The translations under genes were made by a program, and so were the position numbers. 9,391 nt of DNA from Candidatus Tharpella sp. (GTDB lineage Bacteria; Desulfobacterota; Anaeroferrophillalia; Anaeroferrophillales; Tharpellaceae). Location of the stretch: contig JAGGTT010000250.1 in assembly GCA_021163565.1 (NCBI GenBank), positions 1-9,391 of the forward strand, read 5' to 3'. Of the stretch, positions 1 to 7,140 are shown piece by piece (position 1 is the stretch's first letter; each line of letters starts with the position of its first letter). Below the pieces are notes generated by a model. That model worked only from the letters and a program-made list of their open reading frames with translations. It did no database searches and was not told where the DNA came from.

Positions 1-21
1 AAGAATAAGGAGTTGAATTAA

Positions 22-1578
22 ATGCAGGAAAAAATTGATCGTTTAAGAGAGGTTAAGGCCGTAGCTGCTCTCGGTGGTGGACAGGATAAAATTGACCGGG
101 TGCATGGAAAAGGCCAGCTGACTGCCCGCGAGAGAATCGACGCTCTGCTGGATGAAGGCAGCTTTGTTGAATTTAATCGTTTGATAAAACATCTCGACGG
201 CGCTCCGGGTGACGGCATTGTTACCGGCCACGGAACCATTAATAATCGTATCGTCTGTGTTTACGCTCAGGATGTTACCGTCATGGGTGGCTCGCAGGGC
301 TATATGCACGGCCGTAAACTCTATAAAATTCACGAAATGGCCTTGGAGATGGGTGTGCCGATCATCGCCTTGAACAACTCGCCCGGTGCCCGGGTGGTGC
401 GGCCGGAATTGGCCGGTAGCGATGATCCTTATCGGGTCAGTGATGAGAAACACGCCGGAGTCGTTTTTTACGTTAACACCTTAAGTTCGGGTGTGATTCC
501 CCAGATTGCCGCAATTTTCGGCAATACTACCGGCGGCTCGGTCTATTCACCGGCGTTGATGGATTTTATCTTTATGGTCGATAAAGAGTCGCATATGTTC
601 ATTACCGGCCCGAAAGTAATAAAATCGGTTACCGGCGAAGAAATCTCAATGGCTGATCTTGGCGGGGCCGAGGTTCATTGTAACAAAACCGGGGTTGCTG
701 ATTTCAGGGTTAAAAGTGAGCTCGACTGTTTTTCTGAAATCAGGCGTCTGCTCGATTTTCTCCCGGATAACTGGCAGAAATCACCGGATCAGCAGAAAAA
801 TGAGGATGATCCGGAACGTCTGGCTGACCGCCTCAATGAAATAGTTCCCGCGGTTACGACCCGGGCTTACGATATGCACAAAGTAATTACCGAGCTGGTT
901 GATATGGGTGATTTCTGTGAGGTCAAAGCCGGATTTGCACAAGAGATCATTGTCGGTTTCGCTCGTATCGATGGTCGCAGCGTTGGGATTGTTGCTAATC
1001 AACCGATGGTTAAGGCTGGTTGTATGACGGTGGAGAGTTCTCTCAAACAGGCCCGTTTTATTCGCTTCTGTGACTGTTTTAATATTCCGCTGGTGCTTTT
1101 GGTAGATACGCCGGGTTATCTTCCGGGAAAAGATCAGGAACATGCCGGCATTATCACTCACGGGGCCAAAGTTCTTTATGCGCTTTCCGAAGCCACCGTT
1201 CCCAAAGTCGCAATTCTGCTGCGTAAAGTTTACGGCGGTGCCGCTTTAGGAATGGGCATCCTGCCCGGCTTCGGCACCGATCTTATCTTTGCCTGGCCGA
1301 CTGCTGAAATCGGCGCGATGGGTGCCCCGCAGGCGGTGAATCTTTTCTACAGCAAGGAAATTGCGAATGCTCCCGACCCGGAAACATTCAAAGCTGAAAA
1401 GATAACCGAGTACAGTAACCATTACGCTGATTCTCTGGCCCTGGCTTCTCAGGTGACTTATGTTCAGGATATTATCGAACCCCGTGAGACTCGTCGTTGC
1501 CTGACCCGTTCGTTACGCCTCCTGCAAAACAAAGAACGCCGCCGGCGTCCCGGTCATCACGGCAATATGCCCTTGTAA
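22..1578 (+). CDS. Biotin-dependent acyl-CoA carboxylase, carboxyltransferase (beta) subunit
   Basis: This is the crotonase-fold carboxyltransferase subunit that moves a carboxyl group between biotin and an acyl-CoA in the cytoplasm. Its 518 residues match the full length of the PccB/MmdA-type family. The N-lobe oxyanion region is TGGSVYSPAL (residues 170-179), followed by FITGPKVIKSVTGEE (193-207). The C-lobe has DTPGYLPGKDQEHAGII (362-378), the second oxyanion motif RKVYGGAALGM (401-411) and AWPTAEIGAMGA (424-435). The family-typical basic end HGNMPL shows that the C-terminus is intact. Two features depart from propionyl-CoA carboxylase. The residue matching the specificity Asp (D422 of Streptomyces PccB) is Leu409. 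The segment after NNSPGAR (118-124) is about ten residues longer and lacks the usual EGxxSLxGYGxIF-like pattern, looking closer to methylcrotonyl-type enzymes there. The AAGGAG at 7-12, nine bases before the ATG, supports this start. It lies 34 bases upstream of an acyl-CoA dehydrogenase. The biotin carboxylase and biotin carrier must be encoded elsewhere. The family is certain. The substrate, and whether it carboxylates or decarboxylates, are not. Confidence 0.93.
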   Translation: MQEKIDRLREVKAVAALGGGQDKIDRVHGKGQLTARERIDALLDEGSFVEFNRLIKHLDGAPGDGIVTGHGTINNRIVCVYAQDVTVMGGSQGYMHGRKLYKIHEMALEMGVPIIALNNSPGARVVRPELAGSDDPYRVSDEKHAGVVFYVNTLSSGVIPQIAAIFGNTTGGSVYSPALMDFIFMVDKESHMFITGPKVIKSVTGEEISMADLGGAEVHCNKTGVADFRVKSELDCFSEIRRLLDFLPDNWQKSPDQQKNEDDPERLADRLNEIVPAVTTRAYDMHKVITELVDMGDFCEVKAGFAQEIIVGFARIDGRSVGIVANQPMVKAGCMTVESSLKQARFIRFCDCFNIPLVLLVDTPGYLPGKDQEHAGIITHGAKVLYALSEATVPKVAILLRKVYGGAALGMGILPGFGTDLIFAWPTAEIGAMGAPQAVNLFYSKEIANAPDPETFKAEKITEYSNHYADSLALASQVTYVQDIIEPRETRRCLTRSLRLLQNKERRRRPGHHGNMPL

Positions 1579-1612
1579 ATTAAAGATACCTTATAAAATG
1601 GCGGAGTAAATT

Positions 1613-2764
1613 ATGGATTTTTCTTTTTCTGAAGAGCAGTTGATGTTGCGTGACTTGGTGCGAAAATTTGCCGAGAATGAGATGCGGCCAATCCTGCAAG
1701 AGTATGAAAAGGAGCGGCGTACACCGGTGCAGCTGACTAAAAAAATGGCTGATTTGGGCCTGCTCGGGGCTCATCTTCCAAAAGAATATGGTGGTTCCGG
1801 ACTCGACTATCTCTCCTGCGCTATAATCTGGGAGGAGTTGAGTAAAGTCAGCTGGACCATGGCTTTAGGCACTTTGGGGCATGCGGTATTAAGCGGCACT
1901 ATTTTAAGTGCAGTCGCCACAGATGAGCAGAAAAAGAGATATCTTGAGCCTCTATGCCAGGGTGAGTTGATGTTCGCGACGGCGACGGTTGAACCTAATG
2001 CCGGAAGTGATGCGACCGCGATCGAGTGCAGTGCAAAATTAATCGATGACTGCTGGCTTTTGAATGGAACCAAAAATTTTGTCACCGGCGGCGGCCTGGC
2101 TGACTATCTTCTGGTCTTGGCGCAGACGGATAAAAAACTTGGAACCAAGGGAATGGTATTGTTACTGGTTGACAGTAAATCTGCGGGAATAAGTTTTGAG
2201 GATGTCCGTTTGGTCGGCGGGCGTACCAGTAACATTGTTAATCTGGCTTTCTCCGACTGTAAGATACCGGCTGATAATCTTATCGGCAAAGTCGGCCGGG
2301 GGCTGCATGGTGCCTTTCACGGCATTGATACGGCCCGGGTTTTTATCACCGCCGGAGCCTTGGGGATAACCCAGGGATGCATCAATTCGAGTTTGCGATA
2401 TGTGAAAGAGCGTGAACAATTTGGTCGACCAATTGGCGGTTTCCAACTTGTTCAAGAAGTCCTTGCCCGTATGGCGGCTGAGATCGCACCTCTGCGCTGG
2501 CAGCTCTATTATGCCGCCGATCTAAAAGATCAGGGGAAACCGCATGGAAAAGAGCTTTCAAGTGCGAAGTGGCTGGCTACTGAACTGGCCGTAAAATCCG
2601 CCGCCGAAGCGATTCGCCTGCATGGGGCCTACGGCTGTACGGATGAATATGACCTTGAACATCATTATCGCGACGCGGTTTTAAGCACCATTCTCGGTGG
2701 TACCAGCGAGATGCACAAACTTATGATCGGCCGGGAATTGACCGGCATCAATGCCATGACTTAA
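1613..2764 (+). CDS. Acyl-CoA dehydrogenase family flavoprotein lacking the canonical catalytic Glu
   Basis: This is an FAD-dependent acyl-CoA dehydrogenase of 383 residues, normal for the family, expected to pass electrons to electron-transfer flavoprotein. Visible landmarks are the N-terminal helical domain; TATVEPNAGSD (123-133), the flavin/substrate signature; LNGTKNFVTGG (150-160); REQFGRPIGGFQLVQ (267-281); and the C-terminal helical domain ending in MIGRELTGINAMT. The usual catalytic motif near the C-terminus, EGTSE-like in most members, reads LGGTSEMHK (361-369), so Gly362 sits where the base should be. The alternative base position used by isovaleryl- and long-chain acyl-CoA dehydrogenases, just before a conserved Arg in helix G, is Ala241 (IDTAR). 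The Arg that binds the distal carboxylate in glutaryl-CoA dehydrogenase aligns with Ala84, which argues against that activity despite a similar C-terminal tail. Known families lacking the Glu include cyclohex-1-ene-1-carboxyl-CoA dehydrogenases, which use an Asp near residue 91. Here that stretch has only His90 as an ionisable residue. GGAG at 1603-1606, six bases before the ATG, fixes the start. Substrate unknown. Confidence 0.92.
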   Translation: MDFSFSEEQLMLRDLVRKFAENEMRPILQEYEKERRTPVQLTKKMADLGLLGAHLPKEYGGSGLDYLSCAIIWEELSKVSWTMALGTLGHAVLSGTILSAVATDEQKKRYLEPLCQGELMFATATVEPNAGSDATAIECSAKLIDDCWLLNGTKNFVTGGGLADYLLVLAQTDKKLGTKGMVLLLVDSKSAGISFEDVRLVGGRTSNIVNLAFSDCKIPADNLIGKVGRGLHGAFHGIDTARVFITAGALGITQGCINSSLRYVKEREQFGRPIGGFQLVQEVLARMAAEIAPLRWQLYYAADLKDQGKPHGKELSSAKWLATELAVKSAAEAIRLHGAYGCTDEYDLEHHYRDAVLSTILGGTSEMHKLMIGRELTGINAMT

Positions 2765-2794
2765 GCGTTAGCAGGATAGGGGAGACATAAAGAG

Positions 2795-4351
2795 ATGAAG
2801 AGCTTTTGTACGCTGAATAATATGCTGCGCCGTAATCTTGAGTTTAATCCGGATAAAATTGCTTTAATCGAAGAAGAACGCAGCTTTACTTTTGCCGAAA
2901 TGGTGGATCGTTGTCAACGCATGACAAATGCGTTGCTCGATTTTGGTCTAGAAAGAGGTGAGCGGGTCGCAATTTTAAGTAAAAACAGCATCGAAAACGC
3001 TGAAAGCTATTTCAGTATTCCAAGCGCCAATCTGGTACTGGTAATGCTCAACTTTCGTCTGGCGCCAAGAGAGCTTCAGGATATCCTGCTTGATTCCGAA
3101 CCAAGCGTGATAATGGTTAATCAGGAATACCTGGATCATTTTGTGCAGATTCAAACGGCACTGCCTTCGATAAAAGAGGTGATTTATATTGGCGACCTGG
3201 CTCAGAAACCTGCGGGTTGGCACCATTATGAAGATCTTATTGCAGCAGCCTCGGCCGCAGCTCCCGATGTCAATCCGACCGAAGATGATTTGGCAGCGTT
3301 GCTCTATACCAGCGGTACTACCGGTGCGCCAAAAGGTTGTATGGCAACGCACCGCAATTTCTATCATGTCGGCCGCAGTCTGACTTTGGAGTTGAAAATG
3401 GATAGTGATGATGTCGGCATCATCGCTTCGCCGCTGTTTCACGCAACCGGCGCAGTAACTTTGATGAACCATATCTACAGCGGTACGACCTCAATTATTA
3501 TGCCGATGTGGGATGTTCCGACGTTTCTCGAACTGGTTGAGAAATACAAAATTACCACCGGGATGCTGGCGACCCCGATGGTTCTCTTTCTGGCCGAGTT
3601 CAGTGATTTCGCAAAATATGATTTCAGCAGTTTAAGGAAAATCTATTTTGCCGGGGCACCGGTCACTCCGGTGGTTTTTCAAAAAGCCATAAAGACCTAC
3701 GGCAATGTTTTCATCCATCTTTTTGGAACCAGTGAGACGGTGGGGCAGACCACAATTTTGCACCTTGCTGATGTTGAACAGGCATTGGCCGCCGGCAATA
3801 ATGATATCCTGGCTTCCTGCGGCCGTTCATTTGCTGACATGGAGAGTATTGTGGTTGATGAGAATGACCAGCCGACAGCTCCCGGTGTAGTCGGTGAGCT
3901 TAAAGTTCGCGGACTTGGAAACTGCGTTGGCTACTGGCGTAAAGAAGCCGAAACCGCAGCAGTTTTTCGGAATGGCTGGTACTATCCACTCGATCTTTGT
4001 AAGGTTGATAACAAAGGGTTCATCTATGTCGTTGACCGGAAGAAGGATATGATTATTACCGGCGGCGAAAATGTCTATCCGGCTGAGGTCGAAAATGTTC
4101 TTTATCGACATCCTGATGTCAGCCAGGCCGCCGTCATCGCGCTGCCGGATGAAAAATGGGGTGAAGCTGTAACCGCAGTTGTTCAGATGAAACCTGGGAA
4201 GAGTGAAAGTGAAACTGAATTGAGGTCATTTTGCAAAGCTGAAATCGCTTCGTACAAAGCTCCACGCCGGATTCTTTTTGTTAAAGAAATGCCCCGCAGT
4301 GCCAGCGGCAAGATTTTAAAATACAAATTACGTGAGCAATTCACAGAATAG
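2795..4351 (+). CDS. AMP-forming acyl-CoA synthetase (acid-CoA ligase)
   Basis: This ANL-superfamily ligase activates a carboxylic acid with ATP to an acyl-adenylate and then to the CoA thioester. At 518 residues it is full length for medium/long-chain or aromatic acid ligases. Motifs in order are the phosphate-binding loop YTSGTTGAPKG (171-181), the adenine-region motif LFGTSET (309-315), the hinge region DRKKDMIITGGENVYPAE (414-431) and the C-terminal catalytic lysine in PRSASGKILK (Lys506). The normally near-invariant TGD of the ribose-binding motif reads PLD (GWYYPLDLC, 394-402). The Asp (400) that contacts ribose is kept, but the Thr and Gly before it are not. There are no membrane segments. 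GGGGAG at 2779-2784 precedes the ATG by ten bases. It is third in a co-directional group with the carboxyltransferase and the dehydrogenase, so its product is probably a substrate for them. The acid cannot be named from sequence alone. Confidence 0.92.
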   Translation: MKSFCTLNNMLRRNLEFNPDKIALIEEERSFTFAEMVDRCQRMTNALLDFGLERGERVAILSKNSIENAESYFSIPSANLVLVMLNFRLAPRELQDILLDSEPSVIMVNQEYLDHFVQIQTALPSIKEVIYIGDLAQKPAGWHHYEDLIAAASAAAPDVNPTEDDLAALLYTSGTTGAPKGCMATHRNFYHVGRSLTLELKMDSDDVGIIASPLFHATGAVTLMNHIYSGTTSIIMPMWDVPTFLELVEKYKITTGMLATPMVLFLAEFSDFAKYDFSSLRKIYFAGAPVTPVVFQKAIKTYGNVFIHLFGTSETVGQTTILHLADVEQALAAGNNDILASCGRSFADMESIVVDENDQPTAPGVVGELKVRGLGNCVGYWRKEAETAAVFRNGWYYPLDLCKVDNKGFIYVVDRKKDMIITGGENVYPAEVENVLYRHPDVSQAAVIALPDEKWGEAVTAVVQMKPGKSESETELRSFCKAEIASYKAPRRILFVKEMPRSASGKILKYKLREQFTE

Positions 4352-4352
4352 C

Positions 4353-4384
4353 ATCTTAGTATAGAGAATAATGTTATCTAAGAT
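4353..4384. terminator. Weak inverted repeat between convergent genes, possible terminator
   Basis: ATCTTAG (4353-4359) and CTAAGAT (4378-4384) are a perfect 7-base inverted repeat separated by 18 bases. It lies directly after the acyl-CoA ligase stop codon and before the end of the convergent dus gene. The stem is AT-rich with a long loop, and only a short broken T-run (taatttgttt) follows on the + strand, so it would be a poor intrinsic terminator. Its position, where both transcripts should end, is the main argument for it. Confidence 0.3.
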
Positions 4385-4404
4385 AATTTGTTTATGGTCG
4401 GCGG

Positions 4405-5355
4405 CTAAAGGTGAGGTGGGCCAAAAAGTTCGTTAACAATTTTTCTTATTGCAGAATAATCAGTTAATGTGAAAATATGCCTTCTGCATGCAGCGGCCCC
4501 GGGAATACCTTTTATATACCAGGATAAATGTTTGCGGTAGAGTAAAAGGCCGATTTTTTCGCCGTATTCTTCTTTCAGTAACTCTCCATGTTTTAAGATG
4601 GTTTTCTGTTTCAATTCAGGAGTGGGAGACCAGCTCTTGCCATCCCGCAAGAATTCCTTTATCTCCCGAAAAAACCAGGGCCGGCCAAAGGTTCCGCGGC
4701 CGAGCATGATTCCGGAGAGACCGGGGTGGGACAGATATTGGTTTGCGGTATCGACATCATCAATATCACCAGAACCGATAATCGGTAGAGGTGCGTTTTC
4801 CACAATTGAAAGAAGCTTATCCCAATCAGCTTTGCCGGAGAACATCATGGTCGCGGTCCGTGGATGACAGGTCAGGGCTTTGGCATTAAAGGTTGCGGCC
4901 ATATCGATAAAATCATTAAGCACGAATGTGTCATGATCCCAGCCGGTTCTCACCTTGATCGTGTAGGGGATGGCCGGGGCTCGATCCAAAGCCTGCATGA
5001 TTTCGGCAGCTCGTTCCGGCTTCCGTAAAAGTGCCGCCCCGGCTCCCGTCTTAACCACCTTTTTTACCGGACAACCCATATTTACATCGATAAGATCGGC
5101 TCCGGCCGCCAGCACGATCTGTGCCGCTTCCCGGACTATCTCCGGTTCCGACCCGAAAAGCTGAACCCAGTGCGGCTTATCGCTCTCATCCGCTGCCAGC
5201 AGGATGCGGCTTTTCCGGTCGCCGTAGACCAGCCCCTTGGCACTGACCATTTCACTGACCGCAAAATCAGCCCCGAAAGAGCGGCAGATGTGCCGGAAAG
5301 AACGGTCGCTGATTCCCGCCATCGGTGCCAAAACAATTGATTTTTTTGAAAACAT
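4405..5355 (-). CDS. dusB: tRNA-dihydrouridine synthase, DusB type
   Basis: This FMN-dependent enzyme reduces specific uridines in tRNA to dihydrouridine using NADPH. The 316 residues are close to the roughly 320 of E. coli DusB. The TIM-barrel start reads VLAPMAGISDRSFR (8-21), a flavin-binding element. It is followed by VQLFGSEPE (64-72) and DVNMGCPVKKV (90-100), in which Cys95 is the catalytic acid that protonates the uracil ring. Next come IKVRTGWD, TCHPRTATMMFSGKADW and the phosphate-binding elements PIIGSGDIDD and GIMLGRGTFGRPWFF, then the C-terminal helical tRNA-binding domain. The PVKKV after the catalytic Cys and overall resemblance to the nifR3/YhdG family favour DusB over DusA or DusC. 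The site modified cannot be read from the sequence. The start is ATG with only a weak AAGAG upstream. It runs convergent to the acyl-CoA ligase and divergent from uppS, so it is probably transcribed alone. Confidence 0.93.
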   Translation of the reverse strand: MFSKKSIVLAPMAGISDRSFRHICRSFGADFAVSEMVSAKGLVYGDRKSRILLAADESDKPHWVQLFGSEPEIVREAAQIVLAAGADLIDVNMGCPVKKVVKTGAGAALLRKPERAAEIMQALDRAPAIPYTIKVRTGWDHDTFVLNDFIDMAATFNAKALTCHPRTATMMFSGKADWDKLLSIVENAPLPIIGSGDIDDVDTANQYLSHPGLSGIMLGRGTFGRPWFFREIKEFLRDGKSWSPTPELKQKTILKHGELLKEEYGEKIGLLLYRKHLSWYIKGIPGAAACRRHIFTLTDYSAIRKIVNELFGPPHL

Positions 5356-5544
5356 GCGCTCTTTTACAGCTTAATGGGGTTAAGTTCAACTTTTTCTTGA
5401 CTTGTATTCAAGCAACAAGGTATCTCATCCGGCTTAAATTGAATTTTATAGCAGCCGGTTATATTGAAAAGACTTGCAACCCCAGACCTGATAATATAAA
5501 CTGTCGCAATTGCTATTTAAGTAAGATGGTTGAACATAAAATAT
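5356..5544. promoter_or_regulatory. Divergent intergenic region with candidate promoters for dus and the uppS operon
   Basis: These AT-rich bases separate the divergent dus and uppS starts and must contain both promoters. For the + strand, the best candidate is TTGCAA (5474-5479) with TATAAA (5495-5500), spacer 15, about 45 bases before the uppS ATG. TTGAAT (5439-5444) with TATATT (5460-5465), spacer 15, is another option. TTGACT (5397-5402) has a good -35 shape but no convincing -10. For the minus strand, the complement of 5444-5451 gives a TATAAAA-like -10 without a clear -35. CTTAA/TTAAG (5370-5374 and 5380-5384) and CTTG/CAAG (5401-5404 and 5409-5412) are small inverted repeats of uncertain meaning. 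No small gene or structured RNA is evident. Confidence 0.4.
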
Positions 5545-6279
5545 ATGAACGAGATTAACGAAAAAAACGAAAAAGCGGCAATGCCGCGTCATATTGCCAT
5601 TATTATGGATGGCAATGGCCGCTGGGCTGAAAAATCCGGAAAAATCAGGGTCAAAGGTCACGAAGCCGGAACCCAGACGGTTGACCGGATAGTCAGCCTC
5701 TGTGCTGAAATTGGAGTTGAGGTTTTAACTCTTTACGCCTTCTCCTCGGAAAACTGGCAGCGCCCGGCTCTGGAAGTTGCGGCTCTGATGCGCCTCCTGC
5801 GCCACTATCTCAAACGTGAAACCAAACGTCTGATTGAACAGGGCATCCGTCTCCACGCCATCGGCCGTCTGGATCGGCTTGAACCCAAAGTACGTCAGGA
5901 ACTTGAAGAAGCCTGTCAAAAGACTGCTGCCGGGGAAAAAATGACCTTGAATCTGGCCATCAGCTATGGCGGGCGTGATGAGATTTGTGACGCAGTGCAG
6001 ACCTTATGCCGTAAAGTTCAGTCTGGAGAGCTTGAATGTGATGCTATTGATGATAAACTGCTGACCGCCCATCTGGATACTGCAACTCTTCCTGATCCCG
6101 ACATTATGATCAGAACCGGGGGCGAGTATCGGATAAGTAACTTTCTGCTCTGGCAGCTGGCCTATACGGAGCTCTATTTCAGCGACACCTTGTGGCCCGA
6201 TTTTGCCAAAGCAGAGCTGATGCAGATAATCGACAATTTCCAACGCCGTGAACGCCGTTTTGGCAGAGTCTTAAACTGA
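5545..6279 (+). CDS. uppS: Undecaprenyl diphosphate synthase (cis-prenyltransferase)
   Basis: UppS condenses eight isopentenyl diphosphates onto farnesyl diphosphate in cis, giving the C55 lipid carrier for peptidoglycan and surface polysaccharides. Numbered from the ATG chosen here (244 residues), MPRHIAIIMDGNGRWA (13-28) carries the Mg2+/diphosphate Asp22. It is followed by GHEAG (38-42), the substrate-tunnel motif TLYAFSSENWQRP (62-74), NLAISYGGRDEI (136-147) and the C-terminal IRTGGEYRISNFLLWQ (189-204), with Arg190 and Glu194 for isopentenyl diphosphate. All family motifs are intact, and length is close to the E. coli enzyme (253). The start is not certain. ATG 5545 gives an ordinary short N-terminal extension, an in-frame TTG at 5530 would add five residues, and ATG 5581 would begin right at the first motif. 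None has a good ribosome binding site. It heads the uppS-cdsA-dxr-rseP operon. Its substrates derive from the MEP pathway that Dxr, two genes downstream, commits to. Confidence 0.95.
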   Translation: MNEINEKNEKAAMPRHIAIIMDGNGRWAEKSGKIRVKGHEAGTQTVDRIVSLCAEIGVEVLTLYAFSSENWQRPALEVAALMRLLRHYLKRETKRLIEQGIRLHAIGRLDRLEPKVRQELEEACQKTAAGEKMTLNLAISYGGRDEICDAVQTLCRKVQSGELECDAIDDKLLTAHLDTATLPDPDIMIRTGGEYRISNFLLWQLAYTELYFSDTLWPDFAKAELMQIIDNFQRRERRFGRVLN

Positions 6280-6313
6280 TAGTTAATCATTTATCTGGCA
6301 CAGGATAACAACT

Positions 6314-7138
6314 ATGAATGAGACCGTTAAGAAGGTCTTCTGCAACAGTCGGGTGAAAACCGCGGCGGTAGCCTTACCGTTAATCATACTTCTTCTGGCG
6401 AGTGCTCCGAAGTGGATCTTTTTCATTTTACTGCTCGGACTCTTAAGTTTGCTGGTAACCGAAAGCTGGACTCTTTTTTTCGGAGAGCAAGGCGGTTATC
6501 TGTTGAAAGGGCCGGTCTGGATTATTACTTTCGGGCTCTTTTTCGCCGCTTATTTTGGCGGCATAACCGCAATGTCAGGAGCTTTGACCGTAGCCGTTTT
6601 TGTCCTGGTTCTACTGCTTTTTGAGGCCGGACTTGAAGCTGAAGCTCTGCCTCGTTTTGCTTTGGCGCTCCTGTTTATTATCTATCTGCCTTTTTTTCTC
6701 GCGCATCTTCTTCTGCTCTGGGATCTACCTGAAGGGCGAACACTGGTGGCCATGGTCTTCATGGTGACGTGGGGTGGTGATGCTTTTTCATACTATTGCG
6801 GCAGTTATTGGGGAAAACGTAAGTTATCGCCAGTTATCAGCCCCAATAAAACCGTTGAAGGGTTTTTGGCCGGTCTATTCGGTGGGGCCTTTTTTGCGCT
6901 TTTGTTAAACTGGATCGGTCTTTTAAGTATCGATTGGAATATAGCAGTGGTTTTGGGACTGGCCGCCAATTTTATTGGCCAGATTGGGGATCTTTTTGAA
7001 TCCTTTCTCAAACGCAGTCAGGGAGTCAAAGATTCCGGCCACCTGATTCCCGGACACGGCGGTTTTCTTGACCGGGTTGACAGCGTTCTCTTTGCGGCTC
7101 CGGTTATCTATTACGGCTACATAATGTTGGTGCTGTAA
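6314..7138 (+). CDS. cdsA: Phosphatidate cytidylyltransferase (CDP-diglyceride synthase)
   Basis: CdsA converts phosphatidic acid and CTP to CDP-diacylglycerol, the precursor of all major bacterial phospholipids, in the inner membrane. The 274 residues are strongly hydrophobic, with about seven or eight membrane segments beginning around residue 16. Before the signature is the conserved WGGDAFSYYCGSYWGKRK loop, followed by ISPNKTVEG. The family signature lies near the C-terminus: SFLKRSQGVKDSGHLIPGHG (230-249) then DRVD (253-256), with the conserved Lys-Asp and the Asp pair that bind Mg2+. It is the normal length with no breaks. AGGA at 6302-6305, eight bases before the ATG, supports the start. 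It lies 34 bases after uppS and two bases before dxr, and this gene order is widely conserved in Proteobacteria. Confidence 0.95.
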   Translation: MNETVKKVFCNSRVKTAAVALPLIILLLASAPKWIFFILLLGLLSLLVTESWTLFFGEQGGYLLKGPVWIITFGLFFAAYFGGITAMSGALTVAVFVLVLLLFEAGLEAEALPRFALALLFIIYLPFFLAHLLLLWDLPEGRTLVAMVFMVTWGGDAFSYYCGSYWGKRKLSPVISPNKTVEGFLAGLFGGAFFALLLNWIGLLSIDWNIAVVLGLAANFIGQIGDLFESFLKRSQGVKDSGHLIPGHGGFLDRVDSVLFAAPVIYYGYIMLVL

Positions 7139-7140
7139 TT

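Noticed and set aside
43..453. Antisense open frame of 136 codons inside the carboxyltransferase gene
   Set aside because: It lies wholly within a clear conserved gene, shows no family motif in its translation, and is explained as a codon-bias shadow. The same holds for the antisense frames at 781-1161, 1807-2085 and 2975-3472.
22..1578. Naming the carboxyltransferase pccB or gcdA
   Set aside because: The pocket residue and N-lobe segment differ from PccB. The length and motifs do not match the longer GcdA of glutaconyl-CoA decarboxylase, so the substrate is left open.
1613..2764. Assignment of the acyl-CoA dehydrogenase as glutaryl-CoA dehydrogenase
   Set aside because: The tail and the carboxyltransferase neighbour suggested it, but the carboxylate-binding Arg aligns with Ala84 and the catalytic Glu is Gly362.
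5370..5412. Small inverted repeats CTTAA/TTAAG and CTTG/CAAG as an operator or riboswitch
   Set aside because: The arms are only 4-5 bases in an AT-rich region, which is expected by chance. No aptamer or regulator gene is next to it.
5325..5558. Possible 77-residue gene crossing the dus-uppS intergenic region
   Set aside because: It overlaps both flanking starts, has no ribosome binding site and no recognisable motif. The region is better explained as divergent promoters.
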